Shown: positions 5,575 to 11,349 of the stretch, in pieces
Layout of the letters: each line of letters begins with the position of its first letter
Position numbering within the stretch: position 1 is the stretch's first letter
NCBI GenBank assembly: GCA_035513175.1
Contig: DATKCN010000288.1
Location: 1-11,349, forward strand
Reading direction: 5' to 3'
DNA: 11,349 bases
DNA from: DATKCN01 sp035513175
GTDB taxonomy: Bacteria > Chloroflexota > Chloroflexia > Thermomicrobiales > CFX8
Notes under the pieces: generated by a model
Databases searched by the model: none
Told to the model about the DNA's origin: nothing
The model's input: only the letters and a program-made list of their open reading frames with translations
Made by a program: the position numbers and the translations under genes

Positions 5575-6648
5575 TTACTCGCCCCAGGTTTCTCGCAGCA
5601 CCCTCACCCAGTTCGCGTGCGCGATTTTCGTCAACGACTCGTTGTCGTAACCGCGATCCTGCAGCGCGGCCATCAGTTTCGGTAGTCCGGTCGCGTCCTT
5701 CAGGTCGTTCGGCATGGTTGCGCCGTCGAAGTCCGAACCGAGGGCAACGCCGTCGATGCCGACCCGCTCGACGAGGTGCTCGACGTGATCGACCATGATA
5801 GAGATCGGCGTGTCGGCGTCGTGGGCGCCATCCGGTCGCAGGAAGCCGACGTGGTAGTTCAGCCCAACGACCCCGCCGCTGTCCCGGACCGCGTCGAGCT
5901 GCTTGTCGGTAAGGTTGCGAGGACTCTGTGAGACAACGTGAGCGTTCGAGTGCGTCGCCACCAGCGGCTTGTCGGAAATCGCTGCGACATCCCAGAACCC
6001 CTGCTCAGTGATGTGCGAAAGGTCGATCATCACGCCCAGCTCGTTGCACTGACGCACGAGTTCCTTGCCGGCGTCCGTCAAGCCGGGACCCAGGTCAGGG
6101 CCGCTCGGAAACTTAAAGGGCACGCCCTCACAATACAGATTCTTCCGGCTCCAGGTCAGCCCCAGCGATCGAAACCCGGCAGCGTAGAACACTTCCAGCG
6201 CCAGGCCGTCCGTGTCGAGCGGCTCGGCCCCCTCGAAATGCAACAGCATGGCGAAGATGCCGTTGTCCAGACAGTGCTGCAGCTCGGTCGCGGTGCGGAC
6301 GACACGCACCGTACCCTCGGACTCGCGCGCGACCCGTAGCAGCGTCCCCGCTGCCTTCAGCGCCATGGGCTGCGCGTGATCGAGGCCCATCATTGGCGGT
6401 AGCTCCACCTCGCCGCTATAGCGAGCAATAGCCGTGCGCGCCGCCTCCCGATCGCCCGCGTCGACCTGCACCGCTGCGTCCATCACGAACACGGCGAAGA
6501 AGCCACCGCCCAAACCTCCCTCTCGGGCACGCGGGATGTCGATGTGCCCCTGGTCGCTGCGCTCCGTGAACGAGCGTCCAGTCGACATCAGGCTCAACAC
6601 TGTGTCGTTGTGTCCATCGAAGATAACCGGGAATCTGGATGCGGTCAC
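5575..6648 (-). CDS. Membrane dipeptidase family (peptidase M19) zinc dipeptidase
   Basis: M19 enzymes (renal dipeptidase type) hydrolyse dipeptides, sometimes with D-residues, using two zinc ions in a TIM-barrel. The 357-residue product has the expected ligands: H13 and D15 in DGHND, E139 in HFEGAEP, H212 in DLSH, and H233 in ATHSN. PRNLTD (243-248, R244 for carboxylate binding) and GSDFDG (304-309, D306 catalytic) are also present. No signal peptide is seen, so it is probably cytoplasmic as in most bacterial members. The GTG at 6648 gives MTASRFPVIFDGHND, matching typical family starts, with a weak purine-rich AAAGAGA upstream. The GTG at 6678 is an alternative that adds ten basic residues but has no ribosome binding site. 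It lies 155 nt downstream of the class V enzyme. Confidence 0.92.
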   Translation of the reverse strand: MTASRFPVIFDGHNDTVLSLMSTGRSFTERSDQGHIDIPRAREGGLGGGFFAVFVMDAAVQVDAGDREAARTAIARYSGEVELPPMMGLDHAQPMALKAAGTLLRVARESEGTVRVVRTATELQHCLDNGIFAMLLHFEGAEPLDTDGLALEVFYAAGFRSLGLTWSRKNLYCEGVPFKFPSGPDLGPGLTDAGKELVRQCNELGVMIDLSHITEQGFWDVAAISDKPLVATHSNAHVVSQSPRNLTDKQLDAVRDSGGVVGLNYHVGFLRPDGAHDADTPISIMVDHVEHLVERVGIDGVALGSDFDGATMPNDLKDATGLPKLMAALQDRGYDNESLTKIAHANWVRVLRETWGE

Positions 6649-6701
6649 GGATCGTCTCTTTCTGTTTATCGTTCCCACGAACGCCGAATGTCACAGCGTG
6701 C

Positions 6702-6730
6702 ATTGTCGCCGGACCCGATGCGCTTGACCA
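6702..6730 (-). promoter_or_regulatory. Candidate promoter for the M19 dipeptidase
   Basis: On the minus strand TGGTCA (6730-6725) and GACAAT (6707-6702) are separated by 17 nt, each matching consensus at 4 of 6 positions. The predicted start near 6695 lies about 45 nt before the chosen GTG. It would allow the dipeptidase to be expressed apart from the upstream class V enzyme. Weak. Confidence 0.3.
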
Positions 6731-6803
6731 GCGCAACGCGTGGCGATGAGCCTCCATCGTGGTTGGATTTGCGCCGAGCCTCGTTGTTGAGCTTCACCCG
6801 TAA

Positions 6804-7979
6804 TCAGGCGCGAAGCGACTCGATGGCTCGCGCGAATCGCTCGATCTCGCCTTCGGTGTTGAAGTAATGGACAGAGGCTCGAACCAGACCTGTGACCCCT
6901 CGCTCCTCCATCTGGAGCTTCACCGAGTCTCCTGAAGCGGTTACGTTGATCGATTGCGCTGTCAGCTCACGCCGCACGTCCACTGGATGCCAGGCTTCAA
7001 CTGTGAAAGTCACGATACCGCAGGTCACCTCGCCCCGGTCGTGCACGGCCACGCCGGGAATGCGAATCAGACGCCGCCGCAGAGCCGATGCCAGCAGTTG
7101 GACGCGTTCCCAGATGGATTCCACGCCCCAATCGAGCGCATAGTCCAACGCGGCCGCCAGCCCGACCTTCGCGGCGTAGTTCGTCTCCCAGTTCTCGAAG
7201 CGGCGCGCGTCGGTGCGAACGGCGTACGTATCCGCGCTGGTAAGCTGCGCCGCGTGAAGGTCCAGAAACGGCGGCTCAAGCTGCTCGACGATGCTGTCAC
7301 GCACATACAGGAAACCGGTCCCGCGGGGCCCGCGCAGGTACTTCCGGCCGGTCGTCGAGAGCATGTCGCACCCGATGTCATCGACGTTCACCGGCATCTG
7401 CCCGATCGATTGGCACGCGTCTACCAGATACAGGGCTCCGGCCTGCTTGGCAACGACGCCGATTTCAGCCACCGGGTTCACCAGTCCACTGTTCGTCGGC
7501 ACGTGGGTGATCGAGATCAGCTTTACATCCGAATCAAGCATCCCCTGCAATGCTTCAATCGACACTTGTCCATGCTCGTCATTCGGGATGACCTCGACGC
7601 GGGCTCCGGTCCGTCCAGCTACTTGCAGGCAGGAAATAAAATTGCTGGCATACTCCGCCTTCGCGGTAAGGATGCGATCTCCGGGCCCCAGTGGCACAGA
7701 GTAGAACGCCATGTCCCAGGCGCGGGTTGCGTTTTCGATGATGGCGATCTCATCACGCGAGCAACCGATCATCGTTGCCGCCGCGTCGTAAACATGCTCG
7801 ATTTGCTCGTGCTCTCGGTCGACCGCCTCATAGCCGCCTATCTGCGATTCGAGGTTGAGATAGCCGATCTGGGCGTCAAGCACTGCCGAGGGCGGCAAGG
7901 ATGAGCCAGCGTTGTTGAAATGCAACACGCGTTCGCAGCCGGGAGTGTCCCGGCGAGCCCGCTCGATGTCGAGTGTCAC
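6804..7979 (-). CDS. PLP-dependent class V aminotransferase / EgtE-like lyase
   Basis: The product has 391 residues with the aspartate-aminotransferase fold class V layout. FNNAG (21-25) is near the N terminus and THVPTNSGLVNP (158-169) includes H159. D187 in VDACQS binds the pyridine nitrogen of PLP. K213 in TTGRKYLRGPRGTGFLYV is the PLP lysine, and the typical ending is VRASVHYFNTEGEIERF (366-382). The RxGxxC catalytic-cysteine loop of SufS/IscS desulfurases is absent, so sulfur transfer through a persulfide is unlikely. The RKYLRGPRG block resembles hercynylcysteine sulfoxide lyase (EgtE) and isopenicillin-epimerase-like members. No other ergothioneine genes are in the window, so the reaction is unassigned. 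It starts at GTG 7979 with GAGAGGA about 8 nt upstream. The neighbours are peptidase and membrane genes that do not define a pathway. Confidence 0.9.
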   Translation of the reverse strand: MTLDIERARRDTPGCERVLHFNNAGSSLPPSAVLDAQIGYLNLESQIGGYEAVDREHEQIEHVYDAAATMIGCSRDEIAIIENATRAWDMAFYSVPLGPGDRILTAKAEYASNFISCLQVAGRTGARVEVIPNDEHGQVSIEALQGMLDSDVKLISITHVPTNSGLVNPVAEIGVVAKQAGALYLVDACQSIGQMPVNVDDIGCDMLSTTGRKYLRGPRGTGFLYVRDSIVEQLEPPFLDLHAAQLTSADTYAVRTDARRFENWETNYAAKVGLAAALDYALDWGVESIWERVQLLASALRRRLIRIPGVAVHDRGEVTCGIVTFTVEAWHPVDVRRELTAQSINVTASGDSVKLQMEERGVTGLVRASVHYFNTEGEIERFARAIESLRA

Positions 7980-8007
7980 CTTAACGATCCTCTCGCGTGC
8001 GACGACA

Positions 8008-8033
8008 ACGGCAGCACCGGGCCCGGCTGCCGT
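8008..8033. repeat. GC-rich inverted repeat upstream of the class V gene
   Basis: ACGGCAGC (8008-8015) and GCTGCCGT (8026-8033) form a perfect 8-bp stem around a 10-nt centre that is itself the palindrome CGGGCCCG. No T tract follows on either strand. It lies about 30 nt before the class V start codon, so it would be part of that mRNA leader or an operator. Confidence 0.4.
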
Positions 8034-8065
8034 CAGCGCGCCGTTTCATTGGTTCTGAGGATCAT

Positions 8066-8090
8066 TGTAATGGGATTACAGCGGCTGTAA
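8066..8090. repeat. Three alternating TGTAA/TTACA half-sites, 10-bp spacing
   Basis: TGTAA (8066-8070), TTACA (8076-8080) and TGTAA (8086-8090) alternate in orientation every 10 bp. They create two overlapping dyads: TGTAAT-GGG-ATTACA (8066-8080) and TTACAGC-G-GCTGTAA (8076-8090). The right dyad covers the last codons and stop of the GGDEF-like gene, the left one lies in the 96-nt gap before the class V gene. One helical turn between sites would suit cooperative binding by a dimeric regulator. A TACAAT at 8068-8063 (minus strand) could be a -10 box overlapping it. Confidence 0.45.
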
Positions 8091-8693
8091 CCGCGGCATA
8101 GCGTCGGCCACCGGTCTGTCGCGTTCGCGATCGTAGCGCACGACATCGCCCGGCTGGGCGTCTGAGCGGATGAGGGTCAATAGCTTTGCCACCAGCTCTT
8201 CCGTGGTGGTCCCATCGTCCGGACAGGAGACGATCGCCGCAAACGTGGGTTCGGTCATCGCCTCACTGATCCGATCGTGGATGCGTAGCGCGCCCTCACT
8301 GGGCGTCTCGGGAAGCAGGATCAGCGTGACTCCTCGTCGGCAGGGAATCACGTCGTCCACGACGCGTAGTATAGACGGCATGCTTCGTGGCCGTCGCGAC
8401 TTCTGTCGCAGCGCGAGGACGGTGAACTCGTGACCGTAGCGCGTGGCGCGCTCGATCTCGCGTCGCATGCGGTCTCGAATCGCCGTCTCGACCGGCGGGG
8501 TTCCAAATGCACCCTGAAACGGTCCAAGCCGCCCGTAGCGCACGACGACGAGCGCGGCGCCGAGGCCGATAACGATCATCGACAGCGACAACACCGGACT
8601 TGGTTCGCCGCCGAGAGCGACGAACGTCCCCATTGCGATGACGACTCCCGACAGGACACACGCGAAGGCGTAGAGGCTCTCTTTACCCAGCAT
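8076..8693 (-). CDS. Two-TM membrane protein with degenerate GGDEF-like domain
   Basis: The product has 205 residues. Two membrane helices (about 7-27 and 33-52) form an N-terminal hairpin. Residues about 66-180 resemble a shortened GGDEF (diguanylate cyclase) domain. AIRDRMRREIERATRYGHEF (71-90) corresponds to the first helix, LILLPETPSEGALRIHDRIS (124-143) to the strand and helix after the signature, and FAAIVSCPDDGTTTEELVAK (151-170) to the late strand and helix. The metal/substrate DLDxFKxIND region is missing, and the GGDEF signature position reads RRGVT (119-123). It should therefore be inactive as a cyclase. RVVD (110-113) lies five residues before that position, the spacing of an RxxD inhibitory site, which could be chance. 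ATG 8693 has AGGAG 8 nt upstream; an open extension to 9035 is not protein-like. Confidence 0.8.
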   Translation of the reverse strand: MLGKESLYAFACVLSGVVIAMGTFVALGGEPSPVLSLSMIVIGLGAALVVVRYGRLGPFQGAFGTPPVETAIRDRMRREIERATRYGHEFTVLALRQKSRRPRSMPSILRVVDDVIPCRRGVTLILLPETPSEGALRIHDRISEAMTEPTFAAIVSCPDDGTTTEELVAKLLTLIRSDAQPGDVVRYDRERDRPVADAMPRLQPL

Positions 8694-8708
8694 CGAATGC
8701 GCTCCTGT

Positions 8709-8743
8709 GCGTGCGTTGGCGAGCCCGGATGCTCGCGGCACGC
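8709..8743. repeat. Hairpin in the divergent control region
   Basis: GCGAGC-CCGGAT-GCTCGC (8719-8736) is a perfect 6-bp dyad, flanked by GCGTG (8709-8713) and CACGC (8739-8743), which can extend the stem across a 5/2-nt internal loop. It lies just upstream of the GGDEF-like gene (minus strand) and near the candidate M42 promoter (plus strand), so it may be an mRNA leader hairpin or operator. Confidence 0.35.
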
Positions 8744-8749
8744 AACTGA

Positions 8750-8778
8750 TAGACGGTCTCTGTCCAGCCTGATACAGT
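8750..8778 (+). promoter_or_regulatory. Candidate promoter for the M42 peptidase
   Basis: TAGACG (8750-8755) and TACAGT (8773-8778) are 17 nt apart, each matching consensus at 4 of 6 positions, with TG at 8770-8771 giving an extended -10. The predicted start near 8785 leaves a leader of about 90 nt. Confidence 0.4.
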
Positions 8779-8874
8779 GTCGCAGCCGCGAGTGGGAGCG
8801 CACAGATACCGAAAGTCCCGCTCCTGCAGGTACCCCGGGCTGGTCGTGGACATGGTGGGAAGGGCGAAACGTAC

Positions 8875-9948
8875 GTGACGGGCATGACTTCTGCATCGCT
8901 GAACATCGACTTGCTGAAGCGCATTTGTGAGTCGCCGGGAATCGGCGGCCGCGAGGATGTCATACGAGACCTGGTCAAGGGCGAATTGGCCGCCGTTGTT
9001 GACGACGTGTCAGTCGATGCGCTGGGGAACGTCATCGGCGTGAAACGAGGTCAGGGTGGTCCGCGCGTCATGGTCGCAGCGCACATCGACGAGATCGGCT
9101 TTTTCGTCAAGCACATTGACGACAAGGGCTTCATCCGGCTTCAACCGGTCGGTGGATTCGACCCACGGGTTCTCATCGCCCAGCGTGTGCGCGTTCACGG
9201 ATTTGGCGGCGAGTCATTGCCGGGGGTTATCGGCCTGTCCGCGAAGCCGATTCACCTACTAGATCCCAGTGACATCAAGCCTCCGAAGCTCGACGAGCTA
9301 TTCGTCGACATCGGGTTGAACGGCGACGACGCCCGCCAGCGTGTCGAGGTTGGCGACATGGTGACGCTCGACCGAACAGTTGAGCGCGTCGGCGACAATG
9401 TTATCGGCAAATCGATGGACGATCGCGTGTGCGTGTTTCAAATGATCGAGGCGCTCCGGCTGCTTGACGGCGCGACGAACGCGGAGATCGTTGCCGTTGC
9501 CACTACGCAGGAAGAAGTCGGCCTGCGCGGAGCCCAGACAGCCGCGCAGCACATCGGTCCGGACATCGCGGTGGCGTTGGACGTGACGCTCGCCATGGAC
9601 ATTCCGGGCTCGGCGGAACAGGACGCGGTAACGCGCCTGGGGGATGGTGTCGCCATCAAGATCATGGATTCATCGATGATCTCGAACCACCGTTTCGTGC
9701 GGCACATGCGGGATTTGGCACACGAGCATGGCATCGCGCATCAGATCGAGATCCTGCCACGTGGTGGCACCGACGCAGGAGCGATGCAGCGCGTGCACGC
9801 GGGCGTGCCGGCGATCACCCTGTCGATCCCAACCCGCTACGTGCACACCGTCAACGAGATGTGCGCGGTGTCCGACATCCAGGCGGCGATCAACCTGCTG
9901 GCACGCTTCCTCGAACGCGCCCACGAAGGGGACTACTCGTTCGGGTAG
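8875..9948 (+). CDS. M42 family metallo-aminopeptidase (FrvX/YpdE-like)
   Basis: M42 enzymes are cytoplasmic dizinc aminopeptidases that often form dodecameric tetrahedra and trim peptides; some members are annotated as glutamyl aminopeptidase or endoglucanase M. The 357-residue product is of normal length. The co-catalytic set is complete: H70 and D72 in AAHIDEIG, bridging D182 in GKSMDDR, E213 (catalytic base) and E214 in TTQEEVGLRGA, D236 in ALDV, and H324 in YVHTVNE. PRGGTDAGAMQ (295-305) is another family block. The GTG at 8875 is chosen because GGAAGGG lies about 10 nt upstream. The ATG at 8884 is possible but badly spaced. It diverges from the GGDEF-like gene across 181 nt and converges with a small membrane gene whose stop is only 23 nt away, with no terminator visible between them. 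Confidence 0.95.
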   Translation: MTGMTSASLNIDLLKRICESPGIGGREDVIRDLVKGELAAVVDDVSVDALGNVIGVKRGQGGPRVMVAAHIDEIGFFVKHIDDKGFIRLQPVGGFDPRVLIAQRVRVHGFGGESLPGVIGLSAKPIHLLDPSDIKPPKLDELFVDIGLNGDDARQRVEVGDMVTLDRTVERVGDNVIGKSMDDRVCVFQMIEALRLLDGATNAEIVAVATTQEEVGLRGAQTAAQHIGPDIAVALDVTLAMDIPGSAEQDAVTRLGDGVAIKIMDSSMISNHRFVRHMRDLAHEHGIAHQIEILPRGGTDAGAMQRVHAGVPAITLSIPTRYVHTVNEMCAVSDIQAAINLLARFLERAHEGDYSFG

Positions 9949-9971
9949 TGGCTGACGAACGCGGCCCGCAA

Positions 9972-10232
9972 TCACTCTGCGCGCTCGCGGCCGCTCACCA
10001 GCGCGACGCGAGGCAGCAGGGACATGACCACGTCCCGCGCAACGAACACCAGCCCAAGCAACGCAATCGCGATGCTGATCTCGGGATTGACCGTCTTCAG
10101 CACGGCAAACTGAAACCCGGACACGCTGAGCAGGATTCCAATCGCAGCCGACGGGCGTTCATGGGTAACGGCGTACACGAACAGCCCGGCAGCGTATGCC
10201 ATGAGTGCCACATACGCGATCGCGATCCACAT
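9972..10232 (-). CDS. Small hypothetical integral membrane protein (86 aa)
   Basis: I do not recognise a family. The product has 86 residues and probably three membrane helices, at about 2-21, 27-46 and 50-72. A short conserved-looking loop, KTVNPE, lies between the second and third helices, and the C-terminal end is Arg-rich and probably cytoplasmic. The ATG at 10232 is supported by a GAGGAGG ribosome binding site about 6 nt upstream. An open extension to 10349 lacks one. The gene faces the M42 gene tail to tail and diverges from the recombinase gene across 191 nt. Confidence 0.75.
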   Translation of the reverse strand: MWIAIAYVALMAYAAGLFVYAVTHERPSAAIGILLSVSGFQFAVLKTVNPEISIAIALLGLVFVARDVVMSLLPRVALVSGRERAE

Positions 10233-10388
10233 CGTTGTCCTCCTCTGTTGCCCGCCCAACTGCGAACACGAGCGTTCGTCTCTAACGTGCACGATAGCAA
10301 TCGCGACCGCAGCCTCGCGCCGTGACAACGGACGGTTCGGAGCGTCCAAACGATCATCGGATGACCTGTTCCTTCGTACAGCGGCGGC

Positions 10389-10417
10389 TTGTCGCGGGAG
10401 CGGCGGCGCTGTAGACT
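10389..10417 (+). promoter_or_regulatory. Candidate promoter giving a leaderless recombinase mRNA
   Basis: TTGTCG (10389-10394) and TAGACT (10412-10417) are separated by exactly 17 nt, each matching consensus at 4 of 6 positions. The start point expected 6-7 nt after the -10 box coincides with the ATG at 10424. No ribosome binding site precedes that ATG, in agreement with a leaderless transcript. Confidence 0.5.
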
Positions 10418-10423
10418 GACGCT

Positions 10424-10435
10424 ATGTACGTACAT
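10424..10435. repeat. 12-bp perfect palindrome at the recombinase start codon
   Basis: ATGTACGTACAT is a perfect 12-bp palindrome whose first three bases are the start codon. Because it overlaps the predicted transcription start, a protein bound here would block expression. It could also be a chance consequence of the first codons. Confidence 0.45.
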
Positions 10436-11349
10436 GATCAGTTGCAATTCTCGGTCGAAAAGCCAGGCTCCGATCAGATGACGGTGCAGGACGCGCATCG
10501 CCGCTTCATCGACGAGGACTTGCGCCTCTCACCCCGCTCGCGACGCACCTATGACTATTCGATCCGTCGGTTCCTCGCATATGTCGAGCGAGACTTCGGA
10601 CTGGATCCAGCGACGGCGCCGGTGACCGACCTTGCGATAGAGCACGTCACCGGCTTCGTCAGCGCGGTCATGCCACGCGATCTGCGCACGCCGGAAGAGG
10701 TCTCGCGAATGCGCACTGTGCAGACGCAGTTGGCGGCCATCCGCAAGTGGTACTCCTATCTCGCGGCTTATGACTTCCATCCCGACCTGGCCACCGACAA
10801 GCTCCGGACGCGCATCGGCGCGATGCTGCCACGCTTCACCCCGCCGCCGCCGGACGTCCAGCTTGCGGACCTCGAGCACATCATCACGCATGTTCGGGAT
10901 ATGCCACATGCGTCAAAGTCGCATCTTGAGCTGCGCCGGCTGAAGATTCGTGCGATCGTGCTGTTCCTGTACCGCACCGGGGTGCGCGTTTCCGAGCTAT
11001 GCGCGCTCCGTCGCCGCGACATCGACCTGGATAGTGGCACGGCCGGCATTTACCGCGCGAAGGGCGGTAAGAGCCGGACTGTGCTGTTCGACGTGGAGAC
11101 GGCCGAAGCCCTGGTCGCATACTGGACGGCGCGCGGCGATGGAGGTCGCGGCGTTGGCGCCTTTCCCGCGTTCTCCGGACGTGACAAACTTGGGGAACCT
11201 GGCCGAAACATATCGACCAGGACCGTTGAGCATATTGTCGCGGAACTCTGCACGGCATCGGGAGTTGAAGCCGACATCACCCCGCACTCGTTCCGGCACG
11301 GGCTGGCGTCGGAACTGGTGCGCCGTCGCGTGAGGGAGTCGACGGTGCA
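10424..11349 (+). CDS. Tyrosine site-specific recombinase, XerC/XerD-like (cut by window edge)
   Basis: Tyrosine recombinases cut and rejoin DNA through a phosphotyrosine link; Xer members resolve chromosome dimers, others act as integrases. The window contains 308 residues and no stop. The N-terminal SAM-like core-binding domain (about 20-120) has the FIDEDLRLSPRSRRTYDYSIRRF-type start and IRKWYSYL. The catalytic domain (about 145 onward) shows R188 in YRTGVRVSELCALR, K213 in AKGGKSRTV, and H288 and R291 in PHSFRHGLAS. The second H/W and the nucleophilic Tyr lie beyond the edge. The ATG at 10424 has no ribosome binding site but fits a leaderless start; ATG 10478 (residue 19) is the alternative. 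Without the C terminus or flanks I cannot separate a housekeeping Xer from an integrase. No attachment site or mobile-element gene is seen beside it. Confidence 0.93.
   Translation, partial: MYVHDQLQFSVEKPGSDQMTVQDAHRRFIDEDLRLSPRSRRTYDYSIRRFLAYVERDFGLDPATAPVTDLAIEHVTGFVSAVMPRDLRTPEEVSRMRTVQTQLAAIRKWYSYLAAYDFHPDLATDKLRTRIGAMLPRFTPPPPDVQLADLEHIITHVRDMPHASKSHLELRRLKIRAIVLFLYRTGVRVSELCALRRRDIDLDSGTAGIYRAKGGKSRTVLFDVETAEALVAYWTARGDGGRGVGAFPAFSGRDKLGEPGRNISTRTVEHIVAELCTASGVEADITPHSFRHGLASELVRRRVRESTV

Noticed and set aside
6954..7904. Open reading frame of 316 codons on the plus strand, opposite the class V enzyme
   Set aside because: The antisense gene has intact PLP motifs across the same region. 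This frame is His/Arg-rich shadow sequence without motifs.
8430..8930. 166-codon plus-strand frame upstream of the M42 gene
   Set aside because: It lies antisense to the membrane and GGDEF-like coding region and ends inside the M42 start; no motifs.
8694..9035. N-terminal extension of the GGDEF-like protein
   Set aside because: It runs antisense through the start of the M42 gene and is Ser/Thr/Pro-rich noise; ATG 8693 has a good AGGAG site directly before the membrane helix.
10424..11349. Recombinase as the marker of an integrated mobile element
   Set aside because: No attachment-site repeat, excision factor, phage gene or composition shift is visible nearby, and the gene is cut at the edge; the nearest tRNAs are about 10 kb away.
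1..11349. CRISPR array, toxin-antitoxin pair or multi-gene defence system
   Set aside because: I found no regularly spaced repeats and no nuclease, toxin or effector-type gene set; the genes are housekeeping and general metabolic or membrane functions.

Overview
The window looks like ordinary chromosomal DNA from a GC-rich bacterium. GTG and TTG starts are frequent, AGGAGG-type ribosome binding sites are common, and the left part holds core translation and RNA-decay genes. The protein families and the style of the genes (class V enzyme, M19 and M42 peptidases, flippase-like protein beside a zinc-ribbon protein, XerC/D-like recombinase) would suit a Chloroflexota/Thermomicrobia-type organism. 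That placement is a guess from sequence feel, not from a search.

Left end (1-3611): two core expression units diverge from a shared control region at 395-610. Leftward lie tRNA-Thr(TGT), tRNA-Tyr(GTA) and the start of tuf (EF-Tu), which resembles the classical tRNA-tufB operon and has a good promoter containing a perfect TTGACA. Rightward lie rpsO (ribosomal protein S15) and pnp (polynucleotide phosphorylase, TTG start). A strong intrinsic terminator separates rpsO from pnp, and a second terminator-like hairpin follows pnp. Both rpsO and pnp have structured 5' leaders that could serve autoregulation. The pnp leader is the more striking, with a 23-pair imperfect stem whose inner strand can instead form a perfect 7-bp hairpin.

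Middle (3612-8693, all leftward): a gene-free stretch is followed by a small zinc-ribbon/transmembrane protein, a multi-pass flippase-like (LPG synthase TM-type) protein, an M19 Zn dipeptidase, a PLP-dependent class V aminotransferase/lyase-like enzyme, and a two-TM protein with a degenerate GGDEF-like domain. Only the flippase and zinc-ribbon genes are close enough (31 nt) to be confidently one operon. The other gaps (about 100-220 nt) allow separate promoters.

Right end (8694-11349): an M42 family aminopeptidase diverges from the GGDEF-like gene. A small three-helix membrane protein converges on it, and a tyrosine recombinase of the XerC/XerD type runs off the right edge. The recombinase has a promoter-like sequence whose predicted start point falls on its ATG, suggesting a leaderless mRNA, and that ATG begins a 12-bp perfect palindrome.

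I see no CRISPR array, insertion sequence, prophage or clear defence system. The most interesting leads are the candidate riboregulatory leaders of pnp and rpsO, the degenerate GGDEF membrane protein with a nearby three-fold TGTAA/TTACA site, and the leaderless recombinase.
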